Shown here: piece by piece, positions 46,395 through 55,145 of the stretch
How the letters are laid out: each line of letters opens with the position of its first letter
Position numbering within the stretch: the stretch's first letter is position 1
The notes under the pieces: model-generated
Database searches by the model: none
What the model was told of the DNA's origin: nothing
What the model saw: only the letters and a program-made list of their open reading frames with translations
Program-made: the position numbers and the translations under genes
Assembly (NCBI GenBank): GCA_019694435.1
Contig: JAIBBZ010000015.1
Location: forward strand, 60,147 to 124,146
Direction: 5' to 3'
Length of the DNA stretch: 64,000 bases
DNA from: Pirellulales bacterium
Lineage (GTDB): Bacteria; Planctomycetota; Planctomycetia; Pirellulales; JAEUIK01

Positions 46395-46910
46395 ATGTTG
46401 TCCTGGCTGGCGCGATTCGTGCCGCGCGCTCCCGAAACTGCGCGCGCGGCGATCCGCGATGGGCACGTGCCTTCGTCGCTGCGGGTGGGCGGGAACCTGT
46501 CGCTGGCCAACCTGCCGACGGTCCGACGGCTCCCGCAATGGCTCGTCTGCGAAGGGCTCGACGTCTCCGACTGCGTGAATCTGCATTGGCTGCCCCGCCG
46601 GCTCAGGTGCCAGACGCTGCTCGCCCGCCGGACGCAGCTCACCGTGCTGCCGGAAAACATGCGGGTCTCGCACACGATCGACCTGTCGGGTTGCCGATTG
46701 CTGCGGGCGGTACCGCCGCTGAGGCTGCACACGCTCGTGCTGCGCGGATGCTCGCTGCTTCGCGAGCTACCCGACGGAACGGCGGCGGCGGTACTCGACC
46801 TGTCCGGCTGCCACCGCATGCGCGCAATGCCTCTCAGTGCCGCGCGCACCGCGCGGCGGCTGACACTGCGCGATTGCGCCGGCCTGGAAGGGCTCCCCGA
46901 CCGCGTCTGA
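46395..46910 (+). CDS. Leucine-rich-repeat protein, N-terminal part, ends at an in-frame TGA
   Basis: 171 residues from ATG 46395. After a short start (MLSWLARFVPRAPETARAAI), about seven cysteine-containing leucine-rich repeat units of roughly 20 residues follow, of the form LDVSDCVNLHWLPRRLRC, IDLSGCRLLRAVPPLRL, LDLSGCHRMRAMPLSA and TLRDCAGLEGLPDRV. The TGA at 46908-46910 falls inside a repeat unit; the same frame continues at once with PLESLDVSGCLKLRELPPGL. The intact gene would be about 340 residues. A truncated LRR of this length could still fold as a solenoid, but the C-terminal DUF6745 part would be lost. Confidence 0.75.
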   Translation: MLSWLARFVPRAPETARAAIRDGHVPSSLRVGGNLSLANLPTVRRLPQWLVCEGLDVSDCVNLHWLPRRLRCQTLLARRTQLTVLPENMRVSHTIDLSGCRLLRAVPPLRLHTLVLRGCSLLRELPDGTAAAVLDLSGCHRMRAMPLSAARTARRLTLRDCAGLEGLPDRV

Positions 46911-47417
46911 CCCTTGGAATCGCTCGACGTGAGCGGTTGCCTCAAGCTGCGCGAGCTACCTCCCGGATTGCGCGTTCAATCCTGGATCGACGTGGCCGGC
47001 TCGGGACTGCGGCAGCTTCCGTGGTCGCTGCGGTCGACGCGGATTCTTTGGCGCGGCGTGCCGGTCACCGACCGTGTGGCCTTTGACCCGGAGTCGATCA
47101 CCGTGGAGGAGATCCTGGCCGAATCGAATCAGACGATACGGCGCACGCTGCTCGACCGGATCGGCATCGACCGCTTCATGCGACTCGCACACGCAGCGGT
47201 GATCGACGAGGACATCGATTGCGGCGGTCCGCGGCGATTGCTCCGCGTACCGGCCCGCGAGGGGGAAGACATTGTCTGCGTCGAAGTCCGGTGTCCGTCC
47301 ACGGGGCATCGCTACTGCCTGCGCGTGCCGCCGCAGATGCTCACCTGCCGCCAGGCCATCGCGTGGACCGCAGGCTATGCACAACCAGAGCGATACCGGC
47401 CGGCGGTCGAGACTTGA
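46911..47417 (+). pseudogene. LRR/DUF6745-type protein, C-terminal part after the in-frame TGA
   Basis: The frame of the upstream LRR gene continues for 168 codons after a single TGA. It begins with two more repeats (SLDVSGCLKLRELPPGLRV, IDVAGSGLRQLPWSLRS). A domain I associate with DUF6745 follows: ITVEEILAESNQTIRRTLLD, RIGIDRFMRLAHAAVIDED and VRCPSTGHRYCLRVPP, ending AIAWTAGYAQPERY...PAVET. No ribosome binding site precedes the possible TTG (46914) or GTG (46929) starts, so independent translation looks unlikely. One base change (for example CGA or TGG to TGA) explains the break. The downstream codon use is still coding-like, so the lesion is recent, a sequencing error, or read through. Confidence 0.7.
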
Positions 47418-47445
47418 TGACCGACGCCATGCGAGATTGCGCCGC

Positions 47446-48630
47446 TCACATCACCGGGAGATGGCCCGGGTGTTCGCCGCGCTCGTAGACGATGTGCGCC
47501 CGGCCGACCAGCAGCGGGTCCAACGCGCCGATGGCCTTGGCGCTCTTGTTCGCATAGGCCAGCCGGTGCAGCACGTAGCGCATCGCGTTGAGCCGGGCCC
47601 GTTTCTTGCAGTCGCTCTTGATCACCGTCCACGGGGCGTCGGCCGTGTCGGTGTTGAAGAACATTGCCTCCTTGGCCTTGGTATAGGCGTCCCACTTGTC
47701 GAGCGACGCCAGATCGACCGGCGATAGCTTCCATTGCTTGAGCGGGTGGGCGCGGCGCTCTTCGAACCGCCGCCGCTGTTCCTCGCGGCTGACCGAGAAC
47801 CAGAACTTGATCAGGTGCACGCCGCTGCGCACCAGGTTGCGCTCAAATTCGGGCGCCTGGCGCATGAACTCGCGGTATTCGTCCTCGCTGCAAAAGCCCA
47901 TCACGCGCTCGACGCCGGCGCGGTTGTACCACGAACGATCGAACATCACGATCTCGCCGGCCGTGGGCAGGTGCTCCACGTAGCGCTGGAAGTACCACTG
48001 CCCGCGCTCGACCTCGCTAGGTTTTTCCAAGGCCACGACGCGGGCACCGCGCGGATTGAGGTGCTCCATAAACCGCTTGATCGCGCCTCCCTTGCCGGCG
48101 GCGTCGCGACCTTCGAACAAGATCACAACCTTTTGGCGCGTCGACTTGACCCAGGCCTGCACCTTGAGCAGTTCGACCTGCAGGTGATACTTTTGCCGCT
48201 CGTAGCTCTTGCGCGACAGCAGATTTCGATAGGGATAGCCGCCTTCGCGCCAGTCGGGCGCGAGCTCGACGTCGCGGTGCTGCCGATGCGAACCGGTCGT
48301 GGCGGCCGACTCATCGAGCATGCGCCGCAACATGGCCGCATCGTCGGGAGAGGAGCCGGCCATGATGGCCTGCAGCGATTTGGCGAGCGCGGCCACGTTG
48401 TGCGGCGGCGTGCTGTTGACGATGTCGCGCACGGCCTCGACCTTTGCACCTTGGGCCGAGGCGATCGCTTGATCGACTTCGAATTCCTCGATCGCCTCGA
48501 CCGCCAGGTCCGGCGAGCGATCACCTTCTTCGACCGCGCGGGTCTTGCGACCATTGCGGCGCGCGGCCTTGGCGTCGGAATTCGATTCGTGGGCCGTCGA
48601 GTGGCCGTTGCGCGAACGATGCTTGGACAT
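47446..48630 (-). CDS. ppk2: Polyphosphate kinase 2 (PPK2 family)
   Basis: 394 residues from ATG 48630. The catalytic domain (about 130-390) has Walker A EGRDAAGKGGAIKRF (173-187), Walker B VMFDRSWYNRAGVE (228-241), the lid LIKFWFSVSREEQRRRFEERR and SPVDLASLDKWDAYT. PPK2 transfers phosphate between polyphosphate and nucleoside di- or monophosphates. The first 125 residues form a charged, Ser/Ala/Glu-rich extension longer than in the shortest family members; it is probably disordered. The gene is convergent with the LRR gene 28 bases away. Class I, II or III cannot be fixed from sequence alone. Confidence 0.92.
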   Translation of the reverse strand: MSKHRSRNGHSTAHESNSDAKAARRNGRKTRAVEEGDRSPDLAVEAIEEFEVDQAIASAQGAKVEAVRDIVNSTPPHNVAALAKSLQAIMAGSSPDDAAMLRRMLDESAATTGSHRQHRDVELAPDWREGGYPYRNLLSRKSYERQKYHLQVELLKVQAWVKSTRQKVVILFEGRDAAGKGGAIKRFMEHLNPRGARVVALEKPSEVERGQWYFQRYVEHLPTAGEIVMFDRSWYNRAGVERVMGFCSEDEYREFMRQAPEFERNLVRSGVHLIKFWFSVSREEQRRRFEERRAHPLKQWKLSPVDLASLDKWDAYTKAKEAMFFNTDTADAPWTVIKSDCKKRARLNAMRYVLHRLAYANKSAKAIGALDPLLVGRAHIVYERGEHPGHLPVM

Positions 48631-48972
48631 GCCTGCTAATTCTCCTCGCTGCGGCGAAAAACCGTGCTGGGGGTGCGGCGGCGCTTGTTCAAGTATTGTT
48701 CGAGCGAACGGCGCGCGTCGCAACTAAACAGACGCCAAGGCCCCCCTGACCGACCGGCCCGCGGCGCGAAGTGGCGAATTGCCAGCGACTTGCAACAGAT
48801 CGTAGAGCGCCTTTTCCAGGGGCCCGGGCGGCCAATTGACGCCCGGGGCGCGGGTGTGTTAGCGTGTCGCGCATCTTGAAACCCCTTAAGTGGTTCTGAC
48901 GATTCGCCGCGCTTGCGCCTTGGGGTGCCGGCCGCGTTTGATCAGTACGCACCCTTCGGTGGAGAAAAACCC
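48631..48972. other. Divergent intergenic region, ppk2 / isocitrate dehydrogenase
   Basis: About 340 bases containing the start regions of both divergent genes. A weak promoter-like pair is TTGACG (48836-48841) and TAGCGT (48860-48865, 18-base spacer). The GTTCGAGCGAAC palindrome near 48698-48709 is a possible binding site. I see no gene in it. Confidence 0.4.
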
Positions 48973-50067
48973 ATGGCTTACGAAGTGACCCTGATTACCG
49001 GCGACGGTACCGGCCCAGAGTTGGCCGAGGCGGCCCGCCGCACGATCGATGCGACCGGCGTAAAGATCAGGTGGGACATTCAGGAAGCCGGCGTCGACGT
49101 CATGGAGCGGACCGGCAACCCGCTGCCCGACGCGGTGATGGAAAGCGTCCGCCGCACGAAGTGTGCGCTCAAGGCGCCGATCACCACGCCCGTGGGCACC
49201 GGCTTTCGCAGCATCAACGTCCACTTGCGCCAGGCGCTGGGGCTGTATGCGTGCATCCGGCCCTGCAAGCAATACCGCGGCGTGCGCAGCTTCTTCTCCG
49301 AGGTGCCGGTCGACCTGGTGATCGTCCGCGAGAATACCGAGAGCCTGTACTCGGGCATCGAGTTTGAAAAAGGCAAGCCCGAGACCGCCTCGATTATCAA
49401 GGAGATCAATCGGCTCTCGACCTCGAACAAGGTCAAGACGGGCGAGCAGGAAACAGGCCTGACGATCAAGTCGATCAGCGTCTCGGCCACTGAGCGGATC
49501 GTGCGCTGCGCGTTCGACTATGCCCGCAAGAACGGCCGCAAGAAGGTCACCTCGGTCCACAAGGCGAACATTCTCAAGTTCACCGACGGCCTGTGGCTGG
49601 ACGTCTCGCGACGCGTCGCGGCCGAATATCCGGATATCGAGTTCGACGACCGGATCGTCGACAACATGTGCATGCAGCTGGTCCAGAAGCCGGAGTTGTA
49701 TGACATTCTCGTGCTGCCCAACCTGTACGGCGACGTGCTCAGCGATCTGTGCGCGGGCCTGGTGGGCGGTCTCGGCGTGGCCCCCGGTGCGAACATCGGG
49801 CCCGAGGGGGCCGTGTTCGAAGCCACGCACGGTAGCGCGCCCAAGTACAAGGGCCTCAACAAGGTCAACCCGACGGCGCTGATCCTTTCGGGCGTGATGA
49901 TGCTCGAATACCTGGGCGAGAAAGACGCCGCCATCCGGCTCGAAAAAGCCGTGGCCGACGTGATCGCCGAGGGCAAGGACGTGACGTACGACCTGAAGCC
50001 CCATCGCGACGACCCGACCTCGGTCGGCACCAGCCAGATGGCCGACGCGATCATCCGCCGGCTGTAG
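48973..50067 (+). CDS. Isocitrate/isopropylmalate dehydrogenase family, NAD-dependent isocitrate dehydrogenase-type
   Basis: 364 residues from ATG 48973 with GGAG nine bases upstream. The decarboxylating dehydrogenase fold shows [19 protein letters not shown] at the start, [14 protein letters not shown] in the middle, [19 protein letters not shown], and [20 protein letters not shown] plus [20 protein letters not shown] near the C-terminus. VRENTE(S)LYSGIE and the KTVHKANI-like strand fit the NAD-dependent isocitrate dehydrogenase (IDH3-type) branch rather than isopropylmalate dehydrogenase. It oxidatively decarboxylates isocitrate to 2-oxoglutarate in the TCA cycle. Isopropylmalate or homoisocitrate activity cannot be fully excluded. 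It precedes lpxK by 64 bases. Confidence 0.88.
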   Translation: MAYEVTLITGDGTGPELAEAARRTIDATGVKIRWDIQEAGVDVMERTGNPLPDAVMESVRRTKCALKAPITTPVGTGFRSINVHLRQALGLYACIRPCKQYRGVRSFFSEVPVDLVIVRENTESLYSGIEFEKGKPETASIIKEINRLSTSNKVKTGEQETGLTIKSISVSATERIVRCAFDYARKNGRKKVTSVHKANILKFTDGLWLDVSRRVAAEYPDIEFDDRIVDNMCMQLVQKPELYDILVLPNLYGDVLSDLCAGLVGGLGVAPGANIGPEGAVFEATHGSAPKYKGLNKVNPTALILSGVMMLEYLGEKDAAIRLEKAVADVIAEGKDVTYDLKPHRDDPTSVGTSQMADAIIRRL

Positions 50068-50131
50068 TTCGCGGCGCCCCGCCGCGCAAACCGCGAAGAC
50101 CGGCGGCCGCCCGCGCCAAGGAGGGCCACGC

Positions 50132-51217
50132 GTGCTCGACGCCGATGCATTTCGCGCCCTCGTCTCGGGCCAGCGGCGCGGTTGGACGGCCTCCGCGCTG
50201 CGCGCCGGCTTGCGCCTGGCCGAGGGGCCCTATCGACTGGCCGTGGCGTGGCGCAATCGGCGCTACGACCGCGGCCGGCTGCCCATCGAGCGCGTCGGCG
50301 TGCCGGTCGTCAGCGTCGGCAACCTGACGCTGGGCGGAACGGGAAAAACGCCCCTGGTGGCCTGGCTGGCGCGGTGGCTGCGTACGCGCGGCGTGCGCGT
50401 GTCGATCGTCAGCCGTGGTTACGGCGCGCAGCACGGCGGCCGCAACGACGAGGCGCTGGAGCTCGAGCAACTGCTGCCCGACGTCCCGCATTTGCAGAAC
50501 CCCGATCGAGCTGCGGCCGCGCGGGTCGCCGTCGAAGAGCTTGACACGCAGCTCATTCTGCTCGACGACGGGTTTCAGCATCGCCGGCTCGCGCGCGATC
50601 TGGACATCGTGCTGATCGATGCCCTGGCGCCGTTCGGCTACGAGCACGTGTTTCCCCGCGGAATGCTCCGCGAGCCGGCCGGGTCGCTGCGCCGCGCCGA
50701 CGTCGTGGTGTTGTCGCGCGCCGATGCGATCGACGACGCGGCACGCGACGCGATTCGCCGGCGCGCGAAGACCCTCGCGCCGGGAGCCTGCTGGCTGACC
50801 GCGGCGCACGTGCCCGACGCCTGGCTCTGCGCCACGGGGCGCGCCGAACCGTTGGCCGCGCTCGCGGGCCGGCCGCTGGCGGCGTTCTGCGGTCTGGGCA
50901 ACCCGCGCGGCTTCGAACATACGCTGGCCGCGGCCGGCATGCAGGTCGCTAGCTTCCGCACGTTTCCCGATCATCATGCGTATCACCGTACCGACGTCGA
51001 GGCGCTGGCCCACTGGGCCGAGGCGTGCGGCGCCGAGGCGCTGGTCTGCACGCACAAAGACCTGGTCAAGATCGGCGTCGATCGGCTCGGGCGCGTGCCG
51101 GTTTGGGCGCTGACGATTCGCCTCGAGCTGCAGGGGGACCTGGCCGCGCTCGAATCACAGCTTACGGCGCTGGCCGAGCGTGCGGCAGCCGCTCGACCGT
51201 CTGACGCCACAGCGTAG
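50132..51217 (+). CDS. lpxK: Tetraacyldisaccharide 4'-kinase (LpxK)
   Basis: 361 residues from GTG 50132, with AAGGAGGG about seven bases upstream. The P-loop is GNLTLGGTGKTPL at 63-75, followed by SIVSRGYGAQ, the DDGFQHR motif at 145-151 and PFGYEHVFPRGMLREP. LpxK phosphorylates the lipid A precursor at the 4' position on the inner face of the inner membrane; it usually has one N-terminal membrane helix, which here is weak. The gene overlaps the convergent deoxyhypusine-synthase-like gene by 56 bases at the 3' end. LPS core genes lie downstream. Confidence 0.93.
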   Translation: MLDADAFRALVSGQRRGWTASALRAGLRLAEGPYRLAVAWRNRRYDRGRLPIERVGVPVVSVGNLTLGGTGKTPLVAWLARWLRTRGVRVSIVSRGYGAQHGGRNDEALELEQLLPDVPHLQNPDRAAAARVAVEELDTQLILLDDGFQHRRLARDLDIVLIDALAPFGYEHVFPRGMLREPAGSLRRADVVVLSRADAIDDAARDAIRRRAKTLAPGACWLTAAHVPDAWLCATGRAEPLAALAGRPLAAFCGLGNPRGFEHTLAAAGMQVASFRTFPDHHAYHRTDVEALAHWAEACGAEALVCTHKDLVKIGVDRLGRVPVWALTIRLELQGDLAALESQLTALAERAAAARPSDATA

Positions 51218-52151
51218 GAATCGTGCGGCGATGATCGCCGCAGAAGTAGTAGCTGCGGCCGCCGTCGGCCACGGTACGCACCAGGATCGTCTTCCACGGG
51301 CGGTAGTAATACTGCGGGTGATCCTTCGAGGGCGGACCGACCCGGTAGCCCTCGGGCAGCTCGACCAGATCGAACACGGCGGTGGTGAAATGGCAGATCG
51401 GCTCGCCGCGCTGCCGGGCCACGTTGCGGGCCATCGACAGCGCCTTGAGATACACCTCGGGCCCGGTGACGGCCGAACCAATGTTCAGGAACACGCCCCC
51501 TTCGAGGTCCTGTACCGCGCGCGCGAGGATCAGAAAATCGGTATAGCTCGCCGCGCCGAGCGCGGCGCCGTCGCAATTGGCATGGGCGTGGATGATGTCG
51601 CTGCCCACGCTGACGTGACACGTGACCGGCACTCCGCAACGCCACCCGGCGGCGGCCAGGCTCAAGGCGCGATGCTCGAACTGCTCGGTTTCGATCACGC
51701 GCCCGACGGCCTCGCCCAGGCCCTCGCCGCGCTCGGCCCCTGCGCGAATCACGTCGTTCAAGCGGCTGGTCTGCTGCCACAGTCCAAACTGCCCGACCTT
51801 GATCCACTTGGGCACGTCTTCGCTCGTGCCGCCGCCCAGGGCCAGTTCGTAATCGTGAATGATCCCGGCGCCGTTGGTCGCCAGGTGCGTCACCAGGCCG
51901 CGCTCGATCAGGTCGATCAAGAACCGCGACAGCCCGAGCTTGATCGGGTGCCCGCCGATCATGACGATCACCGGGCGTGCCCGGCGGCGGGCCTCGACCA
52001 GCTGCTCGACCAGTTCGACGAACTCGGGATGCTCGTAGGCCGGCACGGCGGCATCGAGCGGCAGGCAGGCGTCGGCGGTGAGATCGTGGCCCCGCTCGGC
52101 CAGGTCGCGGAGCACGATCTGGCTGCGGTCGAACAGTTCGTAACGGCTCAC
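51162..52151 (-). CDS. Deoxyhypusine synthase-like enzyme
   Basis: 329 residues from GTG 52151 (AGGA upstream). It resembles the deoxyhypusine synthase superfamily: VIVMIGGHPIKLGLSRFLID near 61-80, THLATNGAGIIHDYELALGG near 88-107 and GQFGLWQQTSRLNDVI near 120-135, with VTCHVSVGSDIIHAHANCDG in the second half. Classical DHS uses NAD and spermidine to modify eIF5A; its catalytic Lys region is not evident here, so the reaction may differ. Bacterial members are often of unknown substrate or make homospermidine. The 3' end overlaps lpxK by 56 bases on the opposite strand. Confidence 0.8.
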   Translation of the reverse strand: MSRYELFDRSQIVLRDLAERGHDLTADACLPLDAAVPAYEHPEFVELVEQLVEARRRARPVIVMIGGHPIKLGLSRFLIDLIERGLVTHLATNGAGIIHDYELALGGGTSEDVPKWIKVGQFGLWQQTSRLNDVIRAGAERGEGLGEAVGRVIETEQFEHRALSLAAAGWRCGVPVTCHVSVGSDIIHAHANCDGAALGAASYTDFLILARAVQDLEGGVFLNIGSAVTGPEVYLKALSMARNVARQRGEPICHFTTAVFDLVELPEGYRVGPPSKDHPQYYYRPWKTILVRTVADGGRSYYFCGDHRRTIPTLWRQTVERLPHARPAP

Positions 52152-52479
52152 GACCCTCGATCCTTTCGCCTGCCAGCGTGCTAGCACATTGCCCCTGCCG
52201 CGGCGCCTTATACCAGCGCCGCAGTGCAGTGACAAAGCCCGGCCCACGGCCGGCGCGCTGCGGTTGACCCCGTGTCGCGACACGGCCTATCCTCTGTCGC
52301 CGCGATTTCGCGTCGAGCGGCGTGCGCGCACCGTTGGCCGTGCCCCGCGTCGGCGACCCCGGTCGCGATCGCGTGCGCAACGGGCCCCGGGCCGACCCCA
52401 GGCCATGTGTAGTGCGCCGGCACCGTGCTGCGTGACCGCGGGCCAGAAGACATCGTGTGCGTCCAAGGATGGACCCGGC
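52152..52479. other. Divergent intergenic region, DHS-like gene / hldE
   Basis: About 330 bases without a convincing gene. It contains a promoter-like element at 52264-52293 with a 16-bp palindrome in its spacer (listed separately) and the ribosome binding sites of both divergent genes at its ends. Frames that stay open here read as Arg/Pro-rich chance translation. Confidence 0.5.
52264..52293 (+). promoter_or_regulatory. Promoter-like element with palindromic spacer upstream of hldE
   Basis: TTGACC (52264-52269) and TATCCT (52288-52293, four of six matches) are 18 bases apart. The spacer is almost filled by a perfect 16-bp palindrome, CCGTGTCGCGACACGG (52270-52285). A repressor dimer bound there would block RNA polymerase, so this is a candidate operator for the LPS core operon. 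The regulator is unknown. Confidence 0.5.
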
Positions 52480-54063
52480 ATGAGCGCGTCGTCGTTGTTG
52501 GATTGCCTGGAATTGCTGGGCCGGCCTCGCCTGCTCGTCCTCGGCGACTTGATTCTCGACCGCTATACCTGGGGCGACGCCGAACGCGTCAGCCAAGAGG
52601 CTCCGGTCATCTTGCTGCGCACCGACCGGCGCGACGATCGCCTGGGCGGCGCGGCCAACGTGTGCCACATGCTGCGCGGGCTCGAGGCCGAGGTCACCTG
52701 CGCCGGCCTGGTCGGCGACGACGAGCAGGGCCGCGAGCTGCTCGAGCTGCTCGCGCGGTCGGGCGTCGACGCTTCGTCGGTGCTGGTCGACCCGAGCCGC
52801 CCCACGACGCTCAAAGAACGCTTCATTGGCCGTGCCGCGGGCCGGCACCCGCACCAGATTCTGCGCGTCGACCGCGAAGAGCGGCATGCGCTGGATCGCA
52901 AGTTGGGCGAGCGCATGTTGGCCGGCCTCGTCGACCGCCTCGACCAATTCGCGGCGATCTTGATTTCCGACTATGCGAAGGGGGTTTGCACGCCTGAGGT
53001 GTTGCGGCCGCTGATCGCGGCGGGCCGGTCGGCAGGTGTCCCGGTGATCGTCGATCCCGTGCGCGGCGGCGATTATGCGCCCTATCGCGGTGCGACGACG
53101 ATGACCCCCAACCGGCTCGAGGCCGAGCTGGCCACGGGCCGCAAGATCGCGCAGCCCGCAGACGCGGTGCCCGCCGGTTACGACCTCTGCCAACGGCTCG
53201 ACCTGCAGTGCGCCATCCTCACGCTGGACAAGGACGGCATGGTCCTGGTCGATGCCCAGGGACAGGGCGAACTTTTTCCCACGCGCGTCCGCGAGGTGTA
53301 CGACATCACCGGCGCGGGCGACATGGTGCTTTCGACGATTGGCCTGGCGCTGGCCTCGGGTTTGACGCCGGCCGACGCCGTGCGGCTGGGAAACGTGGCC
53401 GGCGGCCTCGAGGTCGAAAAGGTCGGCGTGGCGCAAGTCAGCCGCGCCGAGATCCGCGCGGAAATCCTCGCCCGCGAAGGCGGCAACCGCCGGCACATCC
53501 TGGCGATCGACGAGCTGGCTGCCGCGGTCCAGCGGCACCAGGCGCAGGGTCAGCGCGTCGTGTTTACCAACGGCTGCTTCGACCTGTTGCACGTGGGGCA
53601 CGTCACCTATCTCGAAGAAGCCGCGCAACTGGGCGACGTGCTGATCGTCGGCCTGAACAGCGATGCCAGCGTGCGGCGGCTCAAAGGGCCCTCGCGGCCG
53701 GTGATCAACCAGCACGATCGGTCCTTGATGCTCGCGTCGCTGGCCTCGGTCGATTACGTGATCGTTTTCGACGAGGCCACGCCGCACGCCCTGCTGCATC
53801 GCCTGCGCCCGGACGTGCTCGTCAAAGGCGGAACCTATGCCCCGCACGAAGTCGTCGGCCACGAGGTGGTCGAGGCCTACGGCGGGCAGGTTTGCGTGAC
53901 GGGCGTCGTACCGGGCCGTTCGACCACGGCCATCCTCGCCTCGGTCGGAGTGCCCGCGCCCGGCACCGCTGCGCCCCCGGCGCTGAGCATCTTTGCGCCG
54001 GACGACGTGGCGCCCCGTCATGAAAGTCTCGGATCGGGCCAGGTGTGGCGCGAATCGGCGTGA
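52480..54063 (+). CDS. hldE: Bifunctional heptose-phosphate kinase / adenylyltransferase (HldE)
   Basis: 527 residues from ATG 52480. The first part (about 1-330) is a PfkB-type kinase: LGDLILDRYTWGDAERVSQE, RLGGAANVCHMLRGL and DITGAGDMVLSTIGLAL (278-281 GAGD). The second part (about 355-490) is a nucleotidyltransferase with FTNGCFDLLHVGHVTYLEEA (HVGH at 371-374) and NSDASVRRLKGPSRP. HldE phosphorylates heptose 7-phosphate and then adenylylates it, giving ADP-heptose for the LPS core. It is the first gene of the LPS core operon, behind a promoter-like element with a palindrome. Confidence 0.95.
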   Translation: MSASSLLDCLELLGRPRLLVLGDLILDRYTWGDAERVSQEAPVILLRTDRRDDRLGGAANVCHMLRGLEAEVTCAGLVGDDEQGRELLELLARSGVDASSVLVDPSRPTTLKERFIGRAAGRHPHQILRVDREERHALDRKLGERMLAGLVDRLDQFAAILISDYAKGVCTPEVLRPLIAAGRSAGVPVIVDPVRGGDYAPYRGATTMTPNRLEAELATGRKIAQPADAVPAGYDLCQRLDLQCAILTLDKDGMVLVDAQGQGELFPTRVREVYDITGAGDMVLSTIGLALASGLTPADAVRLGNVAGGLEVEKVGVAQVSRAEIRAEILAREGGNRRHILAIDELAAAVQRHQAQGQRVVFTNGCFDLLHVGHVTYLEEAAQLGDVLIVGLNSDASVRRLKGPSRPVINQHDRSLMLASLASVDYVIVFDEATPHALLHRLRPDVLVKGGTYAPHEVVGHEVVEAYGGQVCVTGVVPGRSTTAILASVGVPAPGTAAPPALSIFAPDDVAPRHESLGSGQVWRESA

Positions 54064-54092
54064 GAGTCCTCGCAGGCGGGCCCCGTACGAAC

Positions 54093-55145
54093 ATGCACCT
54101 CGGCGTCTTTCTCCCCAACTGGATCGGCGACGTCGTGATGGCGACGCCCGCGCTCCGGGCCTTGCGCCATCACTTTCCCCAAGCGCGAATTACCGGCTTG
54201 CTGCGGCCGTACGTGGCCGATGTACTGGCCGGCACCTCTTGGCTCGACGCGACCATCCCCTACGATCCGCGCGGCAAGGACGCGGCACAGCGGACGCTGA
54301 GTCTATTGCGCCGGATGCGGCGCGAACGGTTCGACGCCATCGTCCTGCTGACCGGCAGCTTTCGCACGGCGCTGTTGGCCTGGGCAAGCGGTGCGGCGCG
54401 GCGCGTCGGCTATGCGCGACACGGCCGCGCGCTGCTGTTGACCGACCGCCTCGAGGTACCCCGCGTCGGCGGGCGGATCGTGCCAGCGCCGGTGCTCGAT
54501 GCCTACCTGCAGTTGGCCTATCGCCTGGGCTGTCCGAGCGAGTCGCCGCGGATGGAGCTGGCCACGTTACCCGCCGACGAAGCGGCCGCCGATGCGGTCT
54601 GGCAACGGCTGGGGCTCGCGCCGGCATCGCACGTCGTCTGCTTCAACATCGGCGGCGCATACGGTGCGGCAAAGCTCTGGCCGAGCGAATATTTCGCCGC
54701 CCTGGCCCAGCGGTTGGCTGCGCAACGGCATTGCCAGGTCCTGGTGCTTTGTGGACCACACGAACGCGAGGCGGCGCGGCGGATCGTGTCGATGGCCGGA
54801 CATCCGCACGTCACGAGCCTCGCCGATGGCCCGACGACGCTCGGGCTGATCAAGGCCTGCGTCCGGCGCAGCGAGTTGCTGATCTCGACCGACAGCGGCC
54901 CGCGTCATTTTGCACCGGCCTTCGACGTCCCGGTGATCACGTTGTTCGGACCCACGCACATCGCCTGGAGCGAGACGCACTACGCGCGTGCCGTGCATTT
55001 GCAGGTCGACGTGCCTTGCGGACCGTGTCAACGGCGGGTCTGCCCGCTGGGGCATCATCGCTGCATGCGTGATTTGTCGGTCGATCAAGTTTTCGCCGCG
55101 GCCAGCGCGATGCTCGGCCGCGCGGCCCACGAACAGGCGGCGTGA
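54093..55145 (+). CDS. Glycosyltransferase family 9, heptosyltransferase-like (WaaF-type)
   Basis: 350 residues from ATG 54093. GT9 features: FLPNWIGDVVMATPALRALR at the start, FNIGGAYGAAKLWPSEYFAA in the middle, and STDSGPRHFAPAFDVPVITL plus FGPTHIAWSETHY near the C-terminus. A cysteine cluster CGPCQRRVCPLGHHRC follows, as in many WaaF-type proteins. It would add heptose to the inner core using the ADP-heptose made by HldE. A GTG at 54060 overlaps the hldE stop and is an alternative start. Heptosyltransferase I or II cannot be told apart. Confidence 0.88.
   Translation: MHLGVFLPNWIGDVVMATPALRALRHHFPQARITGLLRPYVADVLAGTSWLDATIPYDPRGKDAAQRTLSLLRRMRRERFDAIVLLTGSFRTALLAWASGAARRVGYARHGRALLLTDRLEVPRVGGRIVPAPVLDAYLQLAYRLGCPSESPRMELATLPADEAAADAVWQRLGLAPASHVVCFNIGGAYGAAKLWPSEYFAALAQRLAAQRHCQVLVLCGPHEREAARRIVSMAGHPHVTSLADGPTTLGLIKACVRRSELLISTDSGPRHFAPAFDVPVITLFGPTHIAWSETHYARAVHLQVDVPCGPCQRRVCPLGHHRCMRDLSVDQVFAAASAMLGRAAHEQAA

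Noticed and set aside
46908..46910. Selenocysteine or programmed recoding at the in-frame TGA
   Set aside because: I see no SECIS-like hairpin in the next bases and no selenoprotein family match. A nonsense mutation is simpler, although read-through stays open in the finding.
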